This document shows, piece by piece, positions 17,039 to 24,479 of a DNA stretch of 39,831 nucleotides. The stretch is taken from the NCBI GenBank assembly GCA_012729575.1, contig JAAYCW010000176.1, forward strand, positions 1 through 39,831. The letters are read 5' to 3'. Source of the DNA: Actinomycetota bacterium. Its GTDB lineage: Bacteria; Actinomycetota; Thermoleophilia; RBG-16-64-13. Under the pieces are notes generated by a model that ran no database searches, was not told the DNA's origin, and saw only the letters and a program-made list of their open reading frames with translations. The first letter of the stretch is position 1, and each line of letters starts with the position of its first letter. The position numbers were made by a program, and so were the translations under genes.

Positions 17039-18388
17039 ATGGGCAAGTTGTTCGGCACGGATGGTATCAGAGGAGAGGCCAACCGCTACCCCATGGACGC
17101 CATGACGGCTTTTGCCGTGGGTCAAGCCATGACCCGCGTTCTAAAGAGGTCGGGTCACACCACCCGGGTGATCATCGGCAAGGACACTCGTCTATCCGGG
17201 TACATGTTGGAGAGCGCCCTGGAGTCTGGAGTCACTTCCATGGGCGGGGTGCCTTACCTGGTGGGTGTCCTGCCTACGCCGGGCATCGCCTTCATCACTG
17301 AGAGTATGCGCGCGGACGCGGGCGCGGTCATCTCCGCGTCGCACAATCCCTACCAGGACAACGGTATCAAGCTGTTCTCCGGCGCCGGCTTCAAGCTGTC
17401 GGACGCGCAAGAGACGGAGATCGAGGAACTGGTCTTCGGTGGCAAGCTGCCGGATATGGTGCCGCCGCCCCACGACATGGGCCGGGCCTACCGGCTGGAG
17501 GACGCACCCGGACGTTATATCGTATTCCTGAAGAACACCTTCCCGCGGACCCTTTCGATGGAAGGTCTGAAGATCGTCCTCGACACAGCGAACGGAGCCA
17601 CTTATCGGGTGGCGCCGGACGCCTTCACGGAATTGGGGGCGGAAGTCACCGTGATCCACAACGAGCCGAACGGCCTCAACATCAACGAGGAGTGCGGCTC
17701 GCAGCACACGGACGACCTCAAGCGGGCTGTTCTCGAGAACGGGGCTGCCATCGGCCTCGCCTTCGACGGCGATGGCGACCGCCTGATCGCCGTGGACGAA
17801 AAAGGCAATGAGATCACCGGCGACCAGATCATGATCATCTGCGCGAAGATGATCAAGGAAGAGGGCCGCTTGAGGAACGATCTCTTGGTCTCGACCATCA
17901 TGAGCAACATGGGGCTGGGTGTGGCCTGCAAGAAGTACGGGTTCAAGAACCACGCGGCCAAAGTGGGCGACCGCTATGTCCTCGAAGATATGCAGCGTCT
18001 GGGTGGGGTCATAGGGGGCGAGGAGTCTGGGCACGTCATCTTCCTCGACCATCACACGACGGGGGATGGCATTCTGACCGCCATGCAGTTGCTGGCCGCT
18101 ATGCTCAAGGCGGAGAAGCCTCTGTCTGAGATGGCGGGCCTGATGGATGTGTTTCCCCAGAAGCTCATCAATGTCGACGTCAAGAGCAAGCCCGATATCC
18201 AATCGATCCCAGAGCTCGTGGAGGCCATCAAGCAGGTGGAACTCGAGCTGAACGAAGAAGGCAGGGTCTTGGTCCGCTACTCGGGCACGCAGAACATGTG
18301 CCGGGTCATGGTCGAAGGCCCCAACAACGAGATCACGGACAAGTACGCCGCGCAACTGGCGGACGTGGTCCGCGCGACGATAGGCTAG
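17039..18388 (+). CDS. glmM: Phosphoglucosamine mutase / phosphohexomutase
   Basis: A 449-residue alpha-D-phosphohexomutase that probably interconverts glucosamine-6-phosphate and glucosamine-1-phosphate. All four active-site loops are visible: the start GKLFGTDGIRG, the phosphoserine loop ISASHNPYQDNGIK (near residue 100), the metal loop FDGDGDR (near 240) and the sugar loop GGEESGH (near 325). The C-terminal phosphate loop reads RYSGTQNMCRVMVEG, with Gln where SGTE is commonest. The FGTDGIRG opening and the overall pattern favour GlmM over phosphomannomutase. The ATG at 17039 is right for the family and has GAGGAAGGGG upstream; the longer ORF from 17003 adds an unlikely extension. The NagB-like gene follows after 8 bp, so the two are surely co-transcribed. 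Confidence 0.88.
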   Translation: MGKLFGTDGIRGEANRYPMDAMTAFAVGQAMTRVLKRSGHTTRVIIGKDTRLSGYMLESALESGVTSMGGVPYLVGVLPTPGIAFITESMRADAGAVISASHNPYQDNGIKLFSGAGFKLSDAQETEIEELVFGGKLPDMVPPPHDMGRAYRLEDAPGRYIVFLKNTFPRTLSMEGLKIVLDTANGATYRVAPDAFTELGAEVTVIHNEPNGLNINEECGSQHTDDLKRAVLENGAAIGLAFDGDGDRLIAVDEKGNEITGDQIMIICAKMIKEEGRLRNDLLVSTIMSNMGLGVACKKYGFKNHAAKVGDRYVLEDMQRLGGVIGGEESGHVIFLDHHTTGDGILTAMQLLAAMLKAEKPLSEMAGLMDVFPQKLINVDVKSKPDIQSIPELVEAIKQVELELNEEGRVLVRYSGTQNMCRVMVEGPNNEITDKYAAQLADVVRATIG

Positions 18389-18396
18389 GACGACGG

Positions 18397-19365
18397 ATGT
18401 CTTTTCGGGTCTTCATCACCCGCGATTTCGACCAGATGAGCCGGGTGGCTGCCGGTATCGTGGAAGCCGATATCCGGGGCAAGCAGGCGGTCCAGGACGG
18501 CTATGTCCTCGGACTCGCCACCGGCAACTCTCCCACCGGTCTCTACAAGCATCTGGCCAAGGCCTTCAACGAGGGCAGGCTCGATGCCGGACGCGTTCGC
18601 ACCTTCAATCTTGACGAGTATGTGGGTCTGCCGGGGGAGAACCCCCAGCAAAGATGTCTGCACTGCGAGTCGTACAGTTACTTCATGATACGGGAGTTGT
18701 TCGGCCTTCTGGAGGGCAGCAGTTTCCTGGAGACCAACGTGCCGTGGGGGACTCTCATCGACCAGGAGGAACTGGTCGCCGCGCTTGCCGAGAGTCCGGA
18801 GCATTACGAACTGCAGGGAGCGGACCAGGGGAAAGCCGTTGTGATCGCCGAGGGGGCTGACGGCCTGCTGGGGTGGATCAAGAGGCACGTCCTCGATGAC
18901 TACGAGGCGAAAATCAAAGCTGCGGGCGGTGTCGATCTGCACATCGTGGGCGTGGGGGGCCGGGGGCACGTGGCCTTTCACGAGAGTGGGATCCCTTTCC
19001 GGGGCAACCGCATGCTCTTGGTTCGGTTGGACGACAGCACGGTGGGTAATGCCGTGCGCGACGGCCACTTTCCCAGCGTCGAAGAGAGCCCCCGCTACGC
19101 GATTTCCATGGGGGCGGAACTGGTGTACGAAGCGCGTACCGTCGTTCTCTTGGCGAACGGTGCCCGCAAGACCGGGCCGGTGGCCGAGTCGGTTCTGGGC
19201 GGCGTGACGTACGAGGTACCGATAAGCTACGGTCAAGACTACGCAGCGGCAGGCGGAAACCTGATCTACGTGCTGGACGAAGCGGCGGCGGCGGAAGTGT
19301 TAGCCCGGCAGGCGGAGGCAGAGGCCAAGGGCTGCGAGATCGTCGACATGCGCTCCGAATCGTAG
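18397..19365 (+). CDS. NagB/glucosamine-6-phosphate isomerase-like protein with altered active site
   Basis: A 322-residue member of the NagB/6-phosphogluconolactonase family. The phosphate-binding ATGNSPTGLY (residues 41-50), the FNLDEYVGLP motif (Asp73, the ring-opening/proton-transfer Asp72 of E. coli NagB) and the GARKTGPV lysine are kept. In the GHIAFNE region the sequence is GVGGRGHVAFHES: His191 and Glu196 align with NagB His143 and Glu148, but the Asp141 position is Arg189. The protein is also about 55 residues longer than NagB, with an insertion around residues 85-175. It sits 8 bp after glmM. It may make or break glucosamine-6-phosphate, feeding GlmM, or may act on another sugar phosphate; the Asp-to-Arg change makes a simple NagB label unsafe. 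Confidence 0.75.
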   Translation: MSFRVFITRDFDQMSRVAAGIVEADIRGKQAVQDGYVLGLATGNSPTGLYKHLAKAFNEGRLDAGRVRTFNLDEYVGLPGENPQQRCLHCESYSYFMIRELFGLLEGSSFLETNVPWGTLIDQEELVAALAESPEHYELQGADQGKAVVIAEGADGLLGWIKRHVLDDYEAKIKAAGGVDLHIVGVGGRGHVAFHESGIPFRGNRMLLVRLDDSTVGNAVRDGHFPSVEESPRYAISMGAELVYEARTVVLLANGARKTGPVAESVLGGVTYEVPISYGQDYAAAGGNLIYVLDEAAAAEVLARQAEAEAKGCEIVDMRSES

Positions 19366-19373
19366 GGGCGCTG

Positions 19374-20306
19374 ATGGAAGAGCGCATCGTCGGGCTTGTC
19401 GCGGAGCGTGGACCTCAGACCGGGGCCGAGTTGCGGGAGGCGCTGGGCGAAGAGGGTTTTGCTCAGTGGAGGGCCTGCGTCCGCTCGGACAGGCTGGCGA
19501 TCCGCAGAGTGGGGCGCCGCTATCTCAGGCTTGATCAGAGGGTTGAGGGATACGCCCGGCTCTCCCCGTCCATCCTCCGGGAGTTCCTCACCTACTCAGT
19601 GGTGGGGCTGGCGGACGATCCCGCCCCTCTGGAGGCAAGAACGGCGGCACTTGCCGCACACATCAGGGAGATCAGCACGGCCAAGCACAGACTGGCTGAG
19701 CGGTTCATCGACGAGATAGGCGCTCGAGTAGCGGATGATGGACGGCAAAGAGAAGGAACGAAGACGCGGGTGCTGGAGGATCGCTTCTGCGTGTTGCTGG
19801 CCGGCGACATCGTGTACCAGATGGCGCATGACGCGCCCCGTCCGGAACGGAGCACCGGCCGCATGGTCAGGGGCTCCGACCTCGATCTGGTGGTGATCAC
19901 CGACGACGACGTGTCTCCTGAACTGGTGAAGAGTCTTGACGACTCCATATACCAACAGAAGTACCGACAGCTCATCAATCCCTCCATCCGCGAGGAGATC
20001 GACTACACCATCAAGCCCATCAGCCGGCTGAGAGAACAGGCTCGCTTCGATACCTTCAGGCACATGGTGCCCTGCAAGATCTTAGATGAGGCGGTGCACC
20101 TCTACGGCAGCGAGAGACTTTACCGCGCGGCTAAAGCCCTCCTTGTGGAGCACGGCATCCGTGAACGGCTGGCGGCTCTTGAGGAGGAGGCCGTGCGCCT
20201 GCGCGACCAGGCGGAAAGCCATCTCCTTAGTCGAGACGAGAAGAGCCTGAGCGGAGACGAGCTCTATCTCTTCTACACCTCGGAGGAGTCGGAAGAGTTC
20301 GAGTAA
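19374..20306 (+). CDS. Unrecognised nucleotidyltransferase-fold protein
   Basis: A 310-residue protein of no family I can name. The N-terminal 60 residues look like a winged-helix (ERGPQTGAELREALGEE...). The middle holds a DNA-polymerase-beta-type nucleotidyltransferase pattern, RGSDLDLVVI (Asp169, Asp171), with a possible third acidic residue in EEIDYTI (Asp210). The usual helix-start GS motif is AGD here (144-146). The C-terminal 60 residues are a charged helix ending in a very acidic tail. It begins eight bases after the NagB-like stop, so it belongs to the amino-sugar operon. It could transfer a nucleotide to a protein, RNA or small molecule; no target is evident. It is convergent with the minus-strand transglutaminase-like gene, 65 bp away. 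Confidence 0.7.
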   Translation: MEERIVGLVAERGPQTGAELREALGEEGFAQWRACVRSDRLAIRRVGRRYLRLDQRVEGYARLSPSILREFLTYSVVGLADDPAPLEARTAALAAHIREISTAKHRLAERFIDEIGARVADDGRQREGTKTRVLEDRFCVLLAGDIVYQMAHDAPRPERSTGRMVRGSDLDLVVITDDDVSPELVKSLDDSIYQQKYRQLINPSIREEIDYTIKPISRLREQARFDTFRHMVPCKILDEAVHLYGSERLYRAAKALLVEHGIRERLAALEEEAVRLRDQAESHLLSRDEKSLSGDELYLFYTSEESEEFE

Positions 20307-20371
20307 GTCTTCATCTGCCCCGGCCGCGCTCCCCAGCCGGTCCGGTCGCCTGCAGTGTCAGGGGGCGTTCG

Positions 20372-22153
20372 TCACCCGCGGCACTCCCAGATCTGCGGAC
20401 GGAGGTGTTTGGAGCTGGGAAATCGGTAGGTCAGCGCCTTCTTTGCATCACTCTTGGGACCCATGGAGAGCGTGGCGGCCGTGGGCGTCACCTTGATGGT
20501 CATAGGTAGCTCCGGATAGCGGGCCCTCAGGATATTCGCCAGCAGCAGCGCCTTCTCCGCCCCGTCGCCGCGGCCGTAGTTCCACACCTCGTCGGGTTGG
20601 GCCAATCGTCCCGGCTCGTCATAGATGGACTCTTCCACCAGACCTCGTATTGCCTGCACCGCGGCTCGATCGGACATATCCGCGCAGGCCGCCACCGAGA
20701 CCGGGCAGCGTTCGAGCGCCGCCTTGAGGAAGGGCTGAGGCTCGGTGCGGTTGAGGTCCCGGTAGGCGTAGAAAGCGAGAGCCGCCAACTCGTTGCTGTC
20801 GCGCAGTGACTCGAGGCGCGCGACTACGTCGGCGCGCTCCATCCCCACCTCAAGGCCCAGAGGGGGCTGGTCGCGCTCGAAGGACTTGGTCGCCGGGTCG
20901 GGCAGACGGGGATGGGTCATGCAGAACCGGCGAAGCTGCTCGATGGCGTCCTGGGTGCGAAGGCAGGAAGAGGCGACGTTGTCCACCATTAGAGCGAACC
21001 CCTCGTCGGTCCTGATGTCCACTCGTTTCTCCTTCACCAACTGTTCGAGGTCGTCCAGGATGATGCGGTCGCGGAGAGGACTCAGCTCGAAGTCCTCCGC
21101 CGGTATCTCGGCCAGCAGCTTCTCCCTCGTCTCGTCGTTGAAGCGGTAGGGGAGGGAGTACTCATACGCCAGCAACTTCTCCATGGCGATGTAGTGATCC
21201 ACCTCGAACTTGCTCCAGCGGACCTGGAAGCACTCCTGTAGGTGGGTGCTATGTCGGACGAAGTTGCCAAGTATCTGCGGAGTGAGCGGCGTCTGCAAGA
21301 AGCGGCGAAGCTTTCCGGCGAAGTCCTTGAAGGAGCCGGGACCGATGGTCGCTCTGTCGAACAGGATGTGGATGAAGCCGCTCTCGTGAGCGACTACGGT
21401 GACGCGCTCATTCTCCAGGGCCCGGCGCGCCTGAGCCGAAAGTGCCGTCCCGTTGAACCACATGTTCTTGGTGACGATCCGGCGATTGTTGGTCAGCACG
21501 CCTTGGCCGGTGTCGAGGAAGTTCTGGGAGTGGAGCGGCGTAGCCATGAGGTAGATATCGCTCAGGGGCATCTGCACCACCACGAAAAGGGCGGCCGCAT
21601 ACAACGCTGCCAGGGAGACGCATTCGCCTGCGCCGGTGTCGTAGGCCGGCTTGTGGCGGAAGGCGTCCATCGCCTCTACGGTCTCTGTCTTCCAATAGGG
21701 TATGACGTCGCCCTCGTATCTATCGAGGCCGAAGTGCGTGCGGATGTCGATGTCGAAGTAGTACTTATCGCCCTCATACCCGAAGAGGGCGTTGGATTGA
21801 GCCAGCGCTTCAGGACCCACGTAATCACGAAACCGGTCTATCTCGCGTTGCTTGTCGGTGAGGCCCCAGGTGTCCAGATCCAGGTTGAAGGCATAATGAT
21901 CCATGATGTACTGCTTCAAGCGGGCGATCCGCCGGTAGGGAGTCATGCTCTCCAGCCCCGAGAACCACGGATCGGAGCGCCACTCCCAGATGCGGGGCGA
22001 CATTATGTTGGCCAGGACCAGGCTGTACATCAGCTCCGGGAAGATGAACACCTCCATGTCGGAGAGCGTCACCGCCGCCGACTTCCGTTCGAGGTCGCGA
22101 GATGACTCCGGCTCGTGGCCGGAAAGGCCGGCGGGGGATGCGGTAGTCATCAT
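20372..22153 (-). CDS. Large transglutaminase-like (Cys-His) protein, family not recognised
   Basis: A soluble protein of about 593 residues with no signal peptide. Near residue 170 it has TGAGECVSLAALYAAAL, followed about 30 residues later by ATPLHSQNFL. This Cys...His arrangement resembles a transglutaminase/papain-like core. A second, similar segment near the C-terminus, YGRGDGAEKALLLANIL, has glycine where the cysteine would be and may be a degenerate copy. Tryptophan- and arginine-rich helices precede the first core. The start is taken as the tandem ATG at 22153/22150, eight bases after the aminotransferase stop; the longer ORF to 22231 would overlap that gene heavily. It is the last gene of a three-gene minus-strand set. 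A role in amide-bond or thiol chemistry is inference only. Confidence 0.65.
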   Translation of the reverse strand: MMTTASPAGLSGHEPESSRDLERKSAAVTLSDMEVFIFPELMYSLVLANIMSPRIWEWRSDPWFSGLESMTPYRRIARLKQYIMDHYAFNLDLDTWGLTDKQREIDRFRDYVGPEALAQSNALFGYEGDKYYFDIDIRTHFGLDRYEGDVIPYWKTETVEAMDAFRHKPAYDTGAGECVSLAALYAAALFVVVQMPLSDIYLMATPLHSQNFLDTGQGVLTNNRRIVTKNMWFNGTALSAQARRALENERVTVVAHESGFIHILFDRATIGPGSFKDFAGKLRRFLQTPLTPQILGNFVRHSTHLQECFQVRWSKFEVDHYIAMEKLLAYEYSLPYRFNDETREKLLAEIPAEDFELSPLRDRIILDDLEQLVKEKRVDIRTDEGFALMVDNVASSCLRTQDAIEQLRRFCMTHPRLPDPATKSFERDQPPLGLEVGMERADVVARLESLRDSNELAALAFYAYRDLNRTEPQPFLKAALERCPVSVAACADMSDRAAVQAIRGLVEESIYDEPGRLAQPDEVWNYGRGDGAEKALLLANILRARYPELPMTIKVTPTAATLSMGPKSDAKKALTYRFPSSKHLRPQIWECRG

Positions 22154-22161
22154 GACGCCCT

Positions 22162-23463
22162 TCACCCGGCCGCCAGGACCTGGACGAAAGTCTCTTCCAT
22201 GATATCCAGCCCGCGATCGAGCGTATCCCATTCGATAGTGAGAGGCATGAGGGTCCGCACCACGTTGTCATAGGTGCCTGCCACGATGCTCATCAGTCCA
22301 TTCTCGAACAGTCGGGCTCGGTACGCCTTGGTCAGGGCCGTCGCCGGTTCCTTAGTCACAGGGTCGGTCACCAACTCCATGCCGATCATAGCCCCCAGAC
22401 CGCGCACATCGCCTATCTGCGGGAACCTTCGCTGCATAGCGGAGAAGCGGTCCCCGACCCGGCGCCCGATTTCATTGGCGCGTTCGGGGAGGTTCTCCTC
22501 TTCCATGATGTCCAGCACCGTCAGGCCGACCGCGCAACTGAGCGGGTTGCCACCGTAGGTCCCCCCGATGCCACCTGGATGGACGGCGTCCATGATCTCA
22601 GCTCTGCCCGTGATGCCGGCTATGGGATATCCGGCCCCAAGGGACTTGGCCGTAGTCATGATGTCGGCCTCCACGCCGTAATGCTCCATGGCGAAGAGCT
22701 TGCCGGTGCGGCCGAAACCGGTCTGGACCTCGTCGGCTACGAACACGATGCCGTGCTCCTCGCAGATAGCTTTGAGCCTGCTGTGGTATTCGAGGGGTGG
22801 CACGATGAAGCCACCCTCACCTTGGACCGGCTCCGCGATCACGCAGGCGACCTTGTCGGGCTGGAAGAGGTTCTCGAAGCCGCGCCGCAACAGTTCGGCA
22901 CACTCCACCTTGCAGGCAGGGTACTTCAGGTTGAGCGGGCAGCGGTAGCAGTAGGCGTAGGGTATGCGGTAGATCTCGGGAGTGAACGGACCGAAATCCC
23001 TCTTGTACGGGGAGATCTTCGACGTGAGGCCCATGGTCAGGTTGGTGCGGCCGTGGAAGGCATTCTCGAAGACCACGATGCCTGGGCGGCCGGTCGCGCA
23101 CCGGGCGATCTTGACGGCGTTCTCCACCGCTTCGGCCCCTGAGTTGACGAAGTAGCTGCGTTTGGGTGAGTCCCCAGGAGCTTTCTCGTTGAGTCGGGCG
23201 GCTAGGCGGATATAGGCTTCGTAGCCCATGACGTGGACACAGGTGTGGGCAAAACGGTCCAGCTGGGCGTGAGCGGCAGCCATTACCTTCGGATGAGAGT
23301 GTCCCACGTTCAGGACGCCGATGCCGCCTGCGAAGTCGATGTACTCGCGACCTTCGGTGTCCGTGACGGTGGCGTTCTTGGCACTCGCTACCAGTGAAGC
23401 GGTCGCGGTGGCCACACCACGGGGAAGAGCTTCGGCCCGCAGTTTGACAAAGTCTGTCTCCAT
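22162..23463 (-). CDS. gabT: Class III aminotransferase, 4-aminobutyrate aminotransferase-like
   Basis: A PLP-dependent omega-aminotransferase of about 433 residues. Hallmarks: EYIDFAGGIGVLNVGHSHP near the start, YFVNSGAEAVENAVKIAR, the FHGRTNLTMGLT motif, ADEVQTGFGRTGK, and TTAKSLGAGYPIAG with the PLP lysine. The CYRCPLNLKYPACKVECAE insert is typical of GabT-like enzymes. Expected reaction: transfer of the amino group of GABA or a similar omega-amino acid to 2-oxoglutarate. ATG 23463 has GGGAGAT nine bases upstream. An alternative ATG at 23517 overlaps the previous stop as ATGA but lacks a ribosome-binding site. Neighbours are a zinc-ribbon protein upstream and the transglutaminase-like protein downstream, which is an unusual setting for GABA catabolism (no succinic semialdehyde dehydrogenase nearby). 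Confidence 0.88.
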   Translation of the reverse strand: METDFVKLRAEALPRGVATATASLVASAKNATVTDTEGREYIDFAGGIGVLNVGHSHPKVMAAAHAQLDRFAHTCVHVMGYEAYIRLAARLNEKAPGDSPKRSYFVNSGAEAVENAVKIARCATGRPGIVVFENAFHGRTNLTMGLTSKISPYKRDFGPFTPEIYRIPYAYCYRCPLNLKYPACKVECAELLRRGFENLFQPDKVACVIAEPVQGEGGFIVPPLEYHSRLKAICEEHGIVFVADEVQTGFGRTGKLFAMEHYGVEADIMTTAKSLGAGYPIAGITGRAEIMDAVHPGGIGGTYGGNPLSCAVGLTVLDIMEEENLPERANEIGRRVGDRFSAMQRRFPQIGDVRGLGAMIGMELVTDPVTKEPATALTKAYRARLFENGLMSIVAGTYDNVVRTLMPLTIEWDTLDRGLDIMEETFVQVLAAG

Positions 23464-23513
23464 AGTCTTGATCTCCCTGGATCTCGGTGACGTCAGTCGG
23501 TCGGTGGTATTCG

Positions 23514-24236
23514 TCATCTGCTGATGTTCGTTATCGGGTCGGAGCCTGGTTCCGGGTCGGTGGGGATGTGGTTCACCGACTCGCTCTCCGGCCGAGAATC
23601 CGGCTTCGGTGCAGCCGCCGGGGCGACTTCAATGGGCGGGTCGGCGGCACCGATCCGCTCTCTGAGCGCCTCCAATTTCCTGCGGGTGTGGGCAGGCTGG
23701 ACGAAGTGGAACTCGAACAGAGACTGGAGCACGTCGAGGAGCCACTCAGGCTCTCCGGGCTCTACCTCAATCAGAGCCTCGGGGTGAAGACTCTTGTGAC
23801 CCTCAGTCTCAAGTCTGGCCACGCGGCCCAGTGTCAGGAGCGCCTCACCCAGATAGGATGGTGTCTGCTCGGATGCGGCTGCGCGCCGGATCTGCTCGGC
23901 CAATCCGCCGCCGCCGGCTTCCATGTGCTTTGCGAGGAACCGTTGGAGCAGGCGCCGGCTTATGGCAGCAGAAGCCTCGGGACTGTCGGGGAGGACACGG
24001 GCGGCCGTACGGTATTCGACCTCGAGGTCGCGAGGGATATCGTCGCTCAGTCGGGGGCGACAGGATCCCGGCCACACCGGATACGAGCAGCCATCCTTGA
24101 TTCCGATATCGACGATCAACCGGTCGCAGGCCGGGCAGCGGGCCGAAGAGACCTGCCACGTGCCGTCCGTGTCTTCTCCCAGAGCGAAAACGTGCGGCTT
24201 CAACTGCACGTCGACCCGGCAGTGAGGACATTCCAT
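23514..24236 (-). CDS. Zinc-ribbon / DUF4145-like protein
   Basis: A 240-residue protein that starts with a zinc ribbon: CPHC in MECPHCRVDVQLKPH and CPAC in SARCPACDRLIVDIG. A segment PDSPEASAAISRRLLQRFL matches the conserved helix of DUF4145 proteins, which often occur beside restriction or defence enzymes. The C-terminal 60 residues are rich in Pro, Ala and Glu and probably disordered. The start at 24236 has AAGGAGG nine bases upstream; the longer ORF to 24389 has none. The stop lies at or just before the aminotransferase start, so it heads the three-gene operon. Possible nucleic-acid or protein binding; function unknown. Confidence 0.75.
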   Translation of the reverse strand: MECPHCRVDVQLKPHVFALGEDTDGTWQVSSARCPACDRLIVDIGIKDGCSYPVWPGSCRPRLSDDIPRDLEVEYRTAARVLPDSPEASAAISRRLLQRFLAKHMEAGGGGLAEQIRRAAASEQTPSYLGEALLTLGRVARLETEGHKSLHPEALIEVEPGEPEWLLDVLQSLFEFHFVQPAHTRRKLEALRERIGAADPPIEVAPAAAPKPDSRPESESVNHIPTDPEPGSDPITNISR

Positions 24237-24295
24237 GTTGTTAGCCTCCTTCGCTGCTGATAAGCGCCTGCAACTGGGGGATGCAGCAGAACAGA

Positions 24296-24325
24296 AGGAT
24301 ACTTCGCCGTGACCGCCGGCGCCAA
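24296..24325 (-). promoter_or_regulatory. Candidate promoter of the zinc-ribbon/gabT/transglutaminase-like operon
   Basis: On the minus strand TTGGCG (24325-24320) and TATCCT (24301-24296) are 18 bases apart, predicting a leader of about 50 bases that ends with a strong AAGGAGG site. It lies in the 243-bp divergent gap shared with the PilB/GspE-like gene. Confidence 0.4.
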
Positions 24326-24479
24326 CTCGTGAGCCCGCCGTGCTGCCCGCCGTCGCCGGCCGCTGCGCCCCGGCTCCTCTGCACTTCACCCTGAGCTTAA
24401 CCCCGGGTGTTCCGCTTCAGAAACCGCATCGCCGGCCGATGAATATAGAGTGAACCGATACCAACGGACCGAGGAACCG

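Noticed and set aside
17192-18355. 387-residue minus-strand ORF
   Set aside because: Antisense to glmM, which has all active-site loops.
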